The notes under the pieces were generated by a model, which saw only the letters and a program-made list of their open reading frames with translations, was not told where the DNA came from and did no database searches. This document shows positions 45,770 to 54,206 of a stretch of DNA of 64,000 nt, piece after piece. The stretch is from NCBI RefSeq assembly GCF_006496635.1, contig NZ_CP022958.1:4340001-4404000 (forward strand), read 5' to 3'. A program made the position numbers and the translations under genes. The stretch comes from Azoarcus sp. DD4. Lineage in GTDB: Bacteria; Pseudomonadota; Gammaproteobacteria; Burkholderiales; Rhodocyclaceae. How positions within the stretch are numbered: the first letter of the stretch is position 1; each line of letters begins with the position of its first letter.

Positions 45770-46840
45770 TCAGAAGGTGTGGCGCAGACCAACGGTGAAG
45801 CCGCGCTGGTAGTTGCCGCTGATGGAGCCTTGCGCGGTGCCGACGAAGGCAGCGCCCTGACCACCGTCCTTGGCCGAACCCTTGTTGTTGATGTCCGAGA
45901 AGGCGGTGTAGATGGCAGTACGCTTGGACAGCTCGTGCTGGTAACCGATGCCCCACTGGCTGACCTTGGCGTCGCTGACGGCGGCATCCCAGTCGCTCTT
46001 GCGATGGATGTAGGAAGCCTGAATCTTGCCCGCGGTGCCCACCGGCACGACGGCCGTCAGACCCCACTGGCTGTGCTTCACCGAGTCTTTGATATCGCGC
46101 ACGCCATAGATGGCACCGAGCTTGACCATGCCGAGGTCGTAGGTACCGCCGAGGTCCCAGACCTTGGTGGTGGCATCACTGGCATTCACGCGGATCTGGT
46201 GGACGTTCAGCGCAACGTAAACGGGACCGTTCTTGTAGCTCGGGCTGATGGCCCAGGCACGAGCGTCCCTGGTGGTGGAGTCCTGATTGCCAAAGTCGTT
46301 GTGGATGCCTTCGTTGCCGGAAGCGCTGTTGGTGTAGGCAGCCACGAACGAGAGGCCGCTCCAGTTGGGCGAAACGTAAGCGGCCAGGTTATCCAGGCGG
46401 GATTCGTGGATGTAGACGTTGGCGATGGTCGCGACAGTACCCCGGTTGAACGCGTCGACGGCGCTCGCCAGGGTGTACTGCGGCGCATACTGCTTGCCGA
46501 GCGCAACGGTACCGAAGTTGCCGGACAGCGCAACGAAGGACTGGCGCGAACCGGTGCTGCCCCACAGGCCGTTGTCGTTGGCATCGCCGCGGACGGCGGT
46601 TTCATACACGAAGGAGGCCTTCAGGCCATTGCCCAGGTCTTCCGTGCCCTTGAAGCCGAGACGGTTGCCGGCGGAATTGCCGGCGTCGATGGCGTTGCGG
46701 GACTTGACGCCGGAGGTGGCGCTGTCACCGGTATAGACGTAGCCGAAGTCGACCAAACCGTAGACCGTCACGTTCGACTGCGCGAAAGCCGGAGCGGACA
46801 TCAAGCCAGCAACAGCCAGCGCGATCAATTTCTTTTGCAT
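45770..46840 (-). CDS. Gram-negative porin 2
   Basis: This is a 356-residue paralogue of porin 1 with an identical signal peptide (MQKKLIALAVAGLMSAPAFA) and mature start SNVTVYGLVDFGYVYTGDS. It ends GLRHTF. Differences cluster in surface-loop positions (for example the mid-protein NDNGLWGSTG against the longer loop of porin 1). AAGGGG precedes the ATG. It lies upstream of porin 1 with its own terminator and promoter block, so each gene is probably its own transcript. Confidence 0.95.
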   Translation of the reverse strand: MQKKLIALAVAGLMSAPAFAQSNVTVYGLVDFGYVYTGDSATSGVKSRNAIDAGNSAGNRLGFKGTEDLGNGLKASFVYETAVRGDANDNGLWGSTGSRQSFVALSGNFGTVALGKQYAPQYTLASAVDAFNRGTVATIANVYIHESRLDNLAAYVSPNWSGLSFVAAYTNSASGNEGIHNDFGNQDSTTRDARAWAISPSYKNGPVYVALNVHQIRVNASDATTKVWDLGGTYDLGMVKLGAIYGVRDIKDSVKHSQWGLTAVVPVGTAGKIQASYIHRKSDWDAAVSDAKVSQWGIGYQHELSKRTAIYTAFSDINNKGSAKDGGQGAAFVGTAQGSISGNYQRGFTVGLRHTF

Positions 46841-46978
46841 GCAATACCCCTTGTCTGAAGATGGGACCGCCGCCATGGCGTCGGCCGGGCTCACCGTTAC
46901 GCGACAGTTCCGCGCCATCACGATGAACCGCCCGGCTACGGTACAAACCGTCCATTACAGAACACGACAGGGCGTTGT

Positions 46979-47010
46979 TTTCGGGCGAGCACTGTTGCAT
47001 GAGCACAACA
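46979..47010 (-). promoter_or_regulatory. Conserved upstream block of porin 2
   Basis: On the porin strand the block reads ATGCAACAG, four bases, CG, one base, CCGAAA, exactly the spacing found before porin 1. The palindrome half sites TGTTG and CAACA (46993-47010) are kept but the inner bases differ. It ends 139 bases before the porin 2 start, against 132 for porin 1. Confidence 0.55.
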
Positions 47011-47190
47011 GCAACGACACTACGCCTCACAAGACCGCCCGGCGTAAGCGGGAGCTTGGATGCAACCTGAAGGCGCCCATCGACGAAGGCCAGGCATGAG
47101 TTTCGTGCTCTACCGTCATCGACCCGGTGGCCCTGCAAGCGAAAGACTCAATGGCGGGCACTTGCCCGTCCGGCGGAACTCCGCCGACCC

Positions 47191-47217
47191 TTAGCACTCT
47201 GACGCAGCGAGTGCTAA
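47191..47217. promoter_or_regulatory. Perfect CIRCE element (HrcA operator) of rpoH
   Basis: TTAGCACTC, nine bases, GAGTGCTAA matches the CIRCE consensus without a mismatch, 27 bases before the rpoH ATG. A weak promoter, TTAGCA with 18-base spacing to TAAAAT (47215-47220), lies within it. HrcA binding would therefore block transcription directly. Confidence 0.93.
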
Positions 47218-47244
47218 AATTGCCCCCAAGGAGGACTCCACCGT

Positions 47245-48099
<855 letters not shown>

Positions 48100-48121
48100 A
48101 CAGCGCACAGCTCGACTTGCT

Positions 48122-48148
48122 CACGGCAGCCTTTCGGCTGCCGTGTTT
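48122..48148 (+). terminator. rpoH terminator
   Basis: A ten-base stem CACGGCAGCC / GGCTGCCGTG with loop TTTC is followed by TTTCGTTT, 22 bases after the rpoH stop. The convergent SCO gene ends four bases beyond it. Confidence 0.85.
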
Positions 48149-48151
48149 CGT

Positions 48152-48754
48152 TTACCTCCCGGCGAGCAGCTGGCGGATGTCATCGGCCAGCTTGTCCGCC
48201 GGCTCCCCGTGCTTGACGTAGAGCCGCAGGCGTCCGGCGGGATCGAAGACATAGGTGCCGGCCGAGTGGTCGATGGTGTAAGTGCTGCCCGACGTATCGC
48301 CGCTCTTGCGGTAGAACACCCGGAACTCCCGTGCGACATCGGCCGTCTGCTCCGCCGTGCCATAGAGCCCGAGGAAGCGGGCATCGAACGCGGGCACGTA
48401 CTGCGACAGCAAGGCCTGCGTGTCGCGCTCCGGATCCACGGTGACGAACAACACCTGCAGCCGCTCCGCGTCGGCGCCGAGCTGACGCATCACTTCGGCC
48501 ATGGTCACCAGATTGGTCGGGCAGACATCGGGGCACTGGGTGTAGCCGAAGAACAAGGTCACGGCCTTGCCGCGGAAGTCGGCCAGCGTGCGCGCATGCC
48601 CGGCGTGATCGGTCAGTGCCAGGGTCTTGCCGTAGTCGGCACCGGTAATGTCGGTCGAATGGAAGACCGGCGAGCGGTCGGAACAGGCAGCGAGCAAGGC
48701 GCTCAGGGCGATGACCGCCGCCAGGCAGGTGGATCGAAACGGGATTCGCAGCAT
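48152..48754 (-). CDS. SCO1/SenC-family copper chaperone for cytochrome oxidase
   Basis: This 200-residue protein has a lipoprotein-like signal (LSALLAAC lipobox) and a thioredoxin fold carrying the copper motif FGYTQCPDVCPTNL. The distal His lies in YTIDHSAGTYVFDPAGRLRL. SCO proteins deliver copper to the CuA centre of subunit II. It is the last gene of the oxidase cluster, 11 bases after cyoE. Confidence 0.95.
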   Translation of the reverse strand: MLRIPFRSTCLAAVIALSALLAACSDRSPVFHSTDITGADYGKTLALTDHAGHARTLADFRGKAVTLFFGYTQCPDVCPTNLVTMAEVMRQLGADAERLQVLFVTVDPERDTQALLSQYVPAFDARFLGLYGTAEQTADVAREFRVFYRKSGDTSGSTYTIDHSAGTYVFDPAGRLRLYVKHGEPADKLADDIRQLLAGR

Positions 48755-48765
48755 TCGGAAAGGGT

Positions 48766-49668
48766 CTAGAGGCGCAGGTAGTGGTCCGCAAGCAGCGCGG
48801 CGAACAGCAATGATAGATAGACGATGGAGAAGCGGAAAGTTCGCCGTGCGAGCGCATCGCTGTAGTCGCGCCACAGCCGCCAGGCATAGTGGATGAAACG
48901 CCCGCCGAGCAGCACCGCCGCAACAAGGTAAAGCCAGCTGCTCATGCGGGTGGCAAACGGCAGTAGCGTCACGCCGAACAGGATCAGGGTGTAGAGCAGG
49001 ACCGACAGCCGGGTGAAGGCCGAGCCGTGCGTCACCGGCAGCATCGGCAGCCCGGCACGGGCGTAGTCGGCGGTGCGATACAGAGCCAGCGACCAGAAGT
49101 GCGGCGGCGTCCACGCGAAGATGATGAGGAAGAGCAGTAAGGCATCGGCGCTCACCTCGCCGGACACCGCGGCCCAGCCCAGCACCGGCGGCATCGCCCC
49201 GGAGGCGCCGCCGATGACGATGTTCTGCGGCGTGCGCGGCTTGAGCAACAGCGTGTAGATGACCGCGTAGCCGACGAAGGTTGCCAGCGTCAGCCACATC
49301 GTCAGCGGGTTCACGCCCTCGTACAGCACGCTGAGCCCGAAGCCGCCGAGCATGCCGGCAAACACCAGCGCCTCGAAGGAGTGCAGCTCGCCGCGCGGCA
49401 GCGGGCGCCCACGGGTGCGCGCCATGCGGGCATCGATCTGCTGTTCGATCAGGCAGTTCATCGCCGCCGCGGCACCGGCCACGCAGGCAATGCCCACAGT
49501 GGCGGCCAGCACCCTGAGCGGATCCGGCAAGCCGTCCGGGACTGCCAGAAACATGCCAATCACGGCGCAAAACACGATCAGCGCATTCACCCGCGGCTTG
49601 GTGAGCACATAAAAGGCGTGCAGACGGCGGCCGACATGGACTTGCGACAGGCTCATGGCTTTCATCAT
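48766..49668 (-). CDS. cyoE: Heme o synthase (protoheme IX farnesyltransferase)
   Basis: This is a 300-residue UbiA-type prenyltransferase with nine helices. The substrate site is in NCLIEQQIDARMARTRGRPL, and YTLLLKPRTPQNIVIGG follows. It farnesylates heme b to heme o, the precursor of heme a made by the adjacent CtaA. Three in-frame ATGs occur near the start; the first, at 49668, overlaps the ctaA stop. Confidence 0.97.
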   Translation of the reverse strand: MMKAMSLSQVHVGRRLHAFYVLTKPRVNALIVFCAVIGMFLAVPDGLPDPLRVLAATVGIACVAGAAAAMNCLIEQQIDARMARTRGRPLPRGELHSFEALVFAGMLGGFGLSVLYEGVNPLTMWLTLATFVGYAVIYTLLLKPRTPQNIVIGGASGAMPPVLGWAAVSGEVSADALLLFLIIFAWTPPHFWSLALYRTADYARAGLPMLPVTHGSAFTRLSVLLYTLILFGVTLLPFATRMSSWLYLVAAVLLGGRFIHYAWRLWRDYSDALARRTFRFSIVYLSLLFAALLADHYLRL

Positions 49669-50723
49669 CCCCTCCCGTTACCGATGCGACGCAACGCGAG
49701 GACACGCGCCCCGGCGGCGAAATCGCTCACCGGAGCGCGGCACGCTCGCCCCTCCCCCGCAACCCGCCAGTTGATCCATACCATCACCGCCACCAGCAGC
49801 GCGGCGCCGGCGTTGTGCGCCACGGCCAGCGGCAAAGGCAGCGACAGCAGCACATTGGCGACGCCCAATACGATCTGCAGGACCACGGCGGCAATCAGGA
49901 CGATGCCCGGCAGCGCGTCGCGACGCAGCAGCAGACCGCCGACCAGTAGCAGGAAGCCGCCGACGACGGCCGCCCCGACGCGATGCGACCAGTGGATGGC
50001 GGTGAGTGCGGCCAGCGGCAGCAACTCCCCGTCGGCGGTCATGCCGAGTTCGCGTACCAGATGGAAGGCGTGGCCGTAATCGGCCGGCGGATAGAAACTG
50101 CCATGACAGGCTGGGAAGTCCGGACATGCCAGTGCGGCGTAGTTGGTACTTGTCCAGCCGCCGAGGGCAATCTGCGCGATCAGCAGCACGAAGCCGACGC
50201 GGGCGGCAAGCGCCAAGCCTGGTGGCACCCTTTGCGTACGCCGCCGGGCGCCGTGAGCGCGCAGGGCCATCCAGCTCAACAGGGCGAGCACGGTGAGCCC
50301 GCCGAGCAGGTGCCCGGTGACGATCGCCGGCTTGAGCAGCAGGGTCACCGTCCATTTGCCGAGCAATCCCTGAATCAGCACCACGCCGACCAGGGCCGTA
50401 GCGACGCCGGGCGCGCTTCCTGCGTGCCGGCGATGACGCCACGCAAGCACGGCCATCGCGAGGATCAACAGCCCGAGCCCCGCGGCAAGATAGCGGTGCA
50501 GCATCTCCTTCCAGGCCTTGGCCGGGCTGACCGGGCCATGCGGATCGGCAGCGTGGGCGGTGCCGATTTCCTCGGCGGCATGATGCGGACTGAGCTGACC
50601 GTAGCAGCCCGGCCAGTCCGGACAGCCCAGTCCAGCGTCCGCGAGGCGGACATAGGCGCCAAACACCACCACCACCACGGTGAGCAGCAGCGCAAGCAGG
50701 ACGAGCCGGCGGTAGAGTCTCAT
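49665..50723 (-). CDS. ctaA: Heme A synthase (COX15/CtaA)
   Basis: This 352-residue eight-helix membrane protein starts MRLYRRLVLLALLLTV, overlapping the previous stop. The heme-ligand His and Cys region is visible in LADAGLGCPDWPGCYGQLSP and EMLHRYLAAGLGLL. The second half repeats the pattern (YAALACPDFPACHGSFYPP, then WSHRVGAAVVGG). It oxidises the heme o methyl group to the formyl of heme a. Confidence 0.96.
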   Translation of the reverse strand: MRLYRRLVLLALLLTVVVVVFGAYVRLADAGLGCPDWPGCYGQLSPHHAAEEIGTAHAADPHGPVSPAKAWKEMLHRYLAAGLGLLILAMAVLAWRHRRHAGSAPGVATALVGVVLIQGLLGKWTVTLLLKPAIVTGHLLGGLTVLALLSWMALRAHGARRRTQRVPPGLALAARVGFVLLIAQIALGGWTSTNYAALACPDFPACHGSFYPPADYGHAFHLVRELGMTADGELLPLAALTAIHWSHRVGAAVVGGFLLLVGGLLLRRDALPGIVLIAAVVLQIVLGVANVLLSLPLPLAVAHNAGAALLVAVMVWINWRVAGEGRACRAPVSDFAAGARVLALRRIGNGRG

Positions 50724-51370
50724 TCGCGCCCCTCGCTGCGACCGAGCGCCGAATACTTGAGCAGGCGCTGGAGATCCTTGACGATGCCGCGCACTTCGGC
50801 TGCCGCAGCGTCGCCGTCCGTTACCGGCGGAAAACGCATCATCACGTTGCCGAGCGGATCGACCAGGTACAGGTGCACACCCCGCGCCGCGCCAGGCAGT
50901 TGCGCCAGCCAGTCGTCCACCGCAGGCGCCAGCCGAAGGTCGGGGTGCAGCGACGTGATCTCCCTGCGCGGCTGGCCGCCATCGGCCAGCAGCCACAGCC
51001 GGCCGACCCGCGCCTGCTCCTTCCCTTGGGCCAGCCTTGCCTGGCGCATCGCGTAAAGGCTGGTTTCGCAGGCACGGTCACAGCCGGCAGACCCGACATA
51101 GACGAGCGTCCATCGCCCTTCCAGTTCGGCACGGCGCAGCGGCGCCTGCCCGCCGATTCCGGCCAGCGGACCTGTCGGCAAAGCGGCAGGCACAAGCAGC
51201 TCGCCATGATTGACCCGCCCGCTCGGTGGCCAGAAATAGAAGGCGAGGTAGGAGGCGACGACCGGCAAGGCGCACACCAGGGCCAATAGCAGCAAGGTAC
51301 GGCGCGCACGGCTACCGGCACGTTCCGCCCGCGGATCGATCAAGGCTTCAGTCAGTTGCCCGGTGCTCAT
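50720..51370 (-). CDS. Membrane-anchored thioredoxin-fold protein of the oxidase cluster
   Basis: This 216-residue protein starts MSTGQLTEALIDPRAERAG. It has one membrane helix at about 26-48 and an SCO-like thioredoxin-type domain. Residues 91-103 read LVYVGSAGCDRAC, a CxxxC pair in the copper-chaperone position, and HLYLVDPLGNVMMRFPP is like the SCO end. It overlaps SURF1 by 23 bases and ctaA by four. A role in copper or redox handling during oxidase assembly is likely. Confidence 0.8.
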   Translation of the reverse strand: MSTGQLTEALIDPRAERAGSRARRTLLLLALVCALPVVASYLAFYFWPPSGRVNHGELLVPAALPTGPLAGIGGQAPLRRAELEGRWTLVYVGSAGCDRACETSLYAMRQARLAQGKEQARVGRLWLLADGGQPRREITSLHPDLRLAPAVDDWLAQLPGAARGVHLYLVDPLGNVMMRFPPVTDGDAAAAEVRGIVKDLQRLLKYSALGRSEGRE

Positions 51371-52070
51371 CCTCACTCCGTCGAAAGTTCCGCCATGCAT
51401 ACCAGCCGCTGAGTCCAGCAGCCATCGCCGCAAACGCATACCACTGCAGGGCATAGCCGCGATGCCGGTCGACACCGGTGTCGGGTCGCGGCCAGTCGCG
51501 CACCAACCCGTCCGTCGCGGCCGAGGTCTGCTGCACCGTCCAGCCAACGACCGCGAGGCCGCTCGCACGCCGATACGCCGGGAGATCGAGGCGCTGCCAC
51601 ACCCTCCCCTGCGCAAGCTCGGCCGACAGGTTGAACGGCGCTGGGCCGGGAAAGCGGACCACGCCGCTCACCGCCACCTCGGCCGCAGTCGTATCGACCT
51701 GCGGCAACTGCATGCGATCAGCGCCAGCCGCGATCCAGCCGCGGTTCACCAGCACCACGCCCGAGCCGTCCGCAAGCCGTAGCGGCGTGAATACGTGATA
51801 GCCGGCGCGGCCGCCGTGGGTGCGGTTGTCGAGATAGAAACCCGCCTCAGCCTGCCACCGGCCGACAAGCCGTACCGGCTGCCACTCGGCCGGCGCCGCG
51901 GCGTCCGCCCGCCAAGCGAGCGCACCGTGCGCTGCCCGCTCGACCTGCACCGCCTGCAGTTCGGTCTTTTCCTGTGCGCGCCGCAGCTGCCAGTTGCCCA
52001 GTTGCAGCGTGAGCAGCGCCAGTGCGAGGCCGGCGACCAGCGGCAGGAGATCGCGCAATCGGGCACTCAT
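51348..52070 (-). CDS. SURF1-family oxidase assembly protein
   Basis: This 240-residue protein has two membrane helices, near each end, and a periplasmic domain with the family motifs LQLGNWQLRRAQEKTEL, GFYLDNRTHGGRAGYHVFTP and VVLVNRGWIAAG. SURF1 helps insert heme a into subunit I. It lies in the usual place between ctaE and ctaA in this type of cluster. Confidence 0.95.
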   Translation of the reverse strand: MSARLRDLLPLVAGLALALLTLQLGNWQLRRAQEKTELQAVQVERAAHGALAWRADAAAPAEWQPVRLVGRWQAEAGFYLDNRTHGGRAGYHVFTPLRLADGSGVVLVNRGWIAAGADRMQLPQVDTTAAEVAVSGVVRFPGPAPFNLSAELAQGRVWQRLDLPAYRRASGLAVVGWTVQQTSAATDGLVRDWPRPDTGVDRHRGYALQWYAFAAMAAGLSGWYAWRNFRRSEDEHRATD

Positions 52071-52118
52071 GCCGCCGGCTTTCTCCTACACTGGATGACG
52101 TCGTCCAGGAGCGTCGTC

Positions 52119-52313
52119 ATGCGCATTGTCGTCATTGCCCTGCTCATTCTCATCATCGCCAGCCTGGGCTCGGCGCTGAGCTTCCTCGTACGCGACCGCG
52201 GCCAGGGCACCCGCACCGCGCGCGCGCTGGCGATCCGCGTCGGACTGTCGATTACCCTCTTCCTGCTGTTGATGGCGGGTTTCGCCAGCGGCCTGATCGA
52301 CAGCAAGCTCTGA
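52119..52313 (+). CDS. Twin transmembrane small protein (DUF2909-like)
   Basis: This 64-residue protein starts MRIVVIALLILIIASLGSAL. It has two membrane helices with a basic loop (VRDRGQGTRTARALAIRVGL) and ends SGLIDSKL. It is encoded on the opposite strand to the oxidase operon, between ctaE and SURF1, a placement common in betaproteobacteria. Its function is unknown, and an accessory oxidase role is guessed from context only. Confidence 0.85.
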   Translation: MRIVVIALLILIIASLGSALSFLVRDRGQGTRTARALAIRVGLSITLFLLLMAGFASGLIDSKL

Positions 52314-52321
52314 TCCCGGTC

Positions 52322-53173
52322 CTAGAGCCAGTACACCACGACGAAGAGGCACAGCCACACCACATCCACGAAGTGCCAATACCATGCCGCCGCTTCGAAA
52401 CCGAAATGGCTGTCGGGGCGGAAGTGCCCCGCCATCGCGCGCGCCAGCATCACCATCAGCATGATCGCGCCGACGGTCACATGCATGCCGTGGAAGCCCG
52501 TGAGCAGGAAGAAGGTCGAACCGTAGATGCCGGTATCGAGGCGCAGATTGAGCTCCGAATATGCATGCAGGTACTCGTAGGCCTGCAGGCTCAGGAAGAC
52601 CACACCGAGCAGGATGGTGACCAGAAGGCCGAGCTTGAGCTGGCCGCGCTTGTCCTTGAGCAGACCGTAATGCGCCCAGGTGAGCGTTGCCCCGGAGGTG
52701 AGCAGGATCAGGGTGTTGATCGCCGGGATGCCCCAGGCCCCCATCGGCGTGAAGGCTTCACTGGCGTTAGGGCCGGCATTGGGCCACGCGCCGCTGTAGC
52801 CTTGCCACAGCAGGGCTTCGGTGTCGCCGGACGACAGCCACGGCACCGCCAGCACGCGCACGTAGAACAGCGCGCCGAAGAAGGCGGCGAAGAACATCAC
52901 TTCGGAGAAGATGAACCAGCCCATCGACCAGCGGAAGGCGGTGTCTACCTGGTGGCCGTATTTGCCGGATTCCGATTCCCTCACCACCTGGCCGAACCAG
53001 CCGAACAGCATATAGACCAGGATGGCGATGCCGGCGAAGAAGATCCAGGGGCCGGCTGCAAGCTTGTTCACCCACATCGCCGCACCCGAGCCGAACAGCA
53101 GCAGCGCAACCGAGCCGAAGATGGGAAACTTCGACGGCTCCGGCACGAAATAGCGTTCCAGCGTTTCGGTCAT
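52322..53173 (-). CDS. ctaE: Cytochrome c oxidase subunit III
   Basis: This 283-residue seven-helix protein has the conserved WSMGWFIFSEVMFFAAFFGA and LILLTSGATLTWAHYGLL. It also has FLLTGFHGMHVTVGAIML and ends with EAAAWYWHFVDVVWLCLFV. Subunit III stabilises the proton-pumping core. It converges with the twin-membrane gene, with nine bases between stops. Confidence 0.97.
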   Translation of the reverse strand: MTETLERYFVPEPSKFPIFGSVALLLFGSGAAMWVNKLAAGPWIFFAGIAILVYMLFGWFGQVVRESESGKYGHQVDTAFRWSMGWFIFSEVMFFAAFFGALFYVRVLAVPWLSSGDTEALLWQGYSGAWPNAGPNASEAFTPMGAWGIPAINTLILLTSGATLTWAHYGLLKDKRGQLKLGLLVTILLGVVFLSLQAYEYLHAYSELNLRLDTGIYGSTFFLLTGFHGMHVTVGAIMLMVMLARAMAGHFRPDSHFGFEAAAWYWHFVDVVWLCLFVVVYWL

Positions 53174-53239
53174 GATCTGCCTCCGTTACTGGTCCTGCTT
53201 TCCTGGTCCCGGACGGCACTGCGCCCGGTTTCGCATCTA

Positions 53240-53446
53240 TCAGCCAACCACCCACGTCACCACCGCGACGATCGTCAGCACGAAGATCAGCCCCGCAATC
53301 AGGCCGGCGACGATCACCGCGCGCGGGTCCAGCGTGCGCGCGTCCTCATCGTAGGCGTGACGCTTGCGCACACCGACGAAAGACCACAACACCGCGCGCA
53401 GCGTGGCCAGAAAGCCGGCACGCCGTTCAGCCACCGCCGCCACCAT
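53240..53446 (-). CDS. DUF2970 small membrane protein
   Basis: This 68-residue protein starts MVAAVAERRAGFLATLRAVL. The DUF2970-type core is WSFVGVRKRHAYDEDA, followed by one C-terminal membrane helix. The upstream TTG at 53470 is less likely. It overlaps cox11 by 20 bases. Members are found mainly in betaproteobacterial oxidase operons and have no assigned function. Confidence 0.85.
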   Translation of the reverse strand: MVAAVAERRAGFLATLRAVLWSFVGVRKRHAYDEDARTLDPRAVIVAGLIAGLIFVLTIVAVVTWVVG

Positions 53447-54035
53447 CGGCGGATGCCCCGGCCGCGACAAGCTTGCGGCCCTGGATTTCGAAGAAGGTGT
53501 AGGACAGAGTGATCGTGGTCACATCCGCCGGCAGTTCGGGATCGACCACGAAAACCACCGGCATGACGCGTTGCTCGCCCGGCGCCAGCGTCTGCTGGGT
53601 GAAGCAGAAGCAATCCATCTTGCGGAAATACTGCCCGGCCACCTGTGGCCCGTAGCTCGGGACCGCCTGCCCGGTGATGGTCTCGGCGCGGGTGTTGGTG
53701 ACTTCGTAGTCGATCCGCACCAGTTCGCCCGGATGCACCGTCACCGAGCGCTGGCGCGGCTGGAACTGCCAGGGCAGGTCGTGCAGGTTGGCGTCGAACT
53801 GGATGAGCACGCTGCGGCTGGCGTCGACCTGGGAATTGACGAGTGCGGCATCCGCCTTGAGCAGGTTGTTGATGCCGGTGACTTCGCAGATTTTCTCGTA
53901 GAAGGGCACCAGGCTGAAGCCAAAGCCGAACATCACCACCGCGGCCAAACCGAGGCGCCACAGCAGGCGCCGGTTGTCTGCGGCGAGCCGGGCGTGGCGG
54001 GCGGAGGACATGACGGGCGACGGCGTGGCGTTCAT
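53427..54035 (-). CDS. Cytochrome c oxidase assembly protein CtaG/Cox11
   Basis: This 202-residue protein has one membrane helix near residue 35 and a periplasmic copper domain with QYFRKMDCFCFTQQTLAPGE (the CFCF copper motif). FVVDPELPADVTTITLSYTF follows. Cox11 delivers CuB copper to subunit I. It overlaps the 38-residue gene at its start (ATGA). Confidence 0.96.
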   Translation of the reverse strand: MNATPSPVMSSARHARLAADNRRLLWRLGLAAVVMFGFGFSLVPFYEKICEVTGINNLLKADAALVNSQVDASRSVLIQFDANLHDLPWQFQPRQRSVTVHPGELVRIDYEVTNTRAETITGQAVPSYGPQVAGQYFRKMDCFCFTQQTLAPGEQRVMPVVFVVDPELPADVTTITLSYTFFEIQGRKLVAAGASADGGGGG

Positions 54036-54148
54036 TGGCCGAACACCTTGTACTTGAGGATGACCACCACGAAGAAGCCGAACGCCACCACCGCATGGAT
54101 CAGCGCGGTGCGGCGGTTGGCGTGACGGCGGTCGGTGGTGTGGGGCAT
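54032..54148 (-). CDS. 38-residue cytochrome oxidase small assembly protein
   Basis: This tiny frame begins MPHTTDRRHANRRTALIHAV and ends VILKYKVFGQ. It has a basic N terminus, one membrane helix and a four-base overlap with cox11. Very short proteins of this shape sit at this position in betaproteobacterial oxidase operons. It is supported by position, overlap and composition. No function is visible. Confidence 0.75.
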   Translation of the reverse strand: MPHTTDRRHANRRTALIHAVVAFGFFVVVILKYKVFGQ

Positions 54149-54206
54149 TTCGTTCAGGTCAGGTGGCTTGCCGATGGATCAAGGAACTCCGTTTCGCACT
54201 GTGCAT

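Larger units (their letters stand above)
46841..47244. other. Divergent control region between porin 2 and rpoH
   Basis: This 404-base gap holds the porin 2 upstream block near 46979-47010, a short GC hairpin at about 47171-47186 and the CIRCE element at 47191-47217. AAGGAGG is the rpoH ribosome-binding site. No convincing gene is seen. Short frames through it have no domain-like composition. Confidence 0.7.

Noticed and set aside
46839..47099. Small open frame on the plus strand between porin 2 and rpoH
   Set aside because: It has no ribosome-binding site or domain and covers the porin promoter block.
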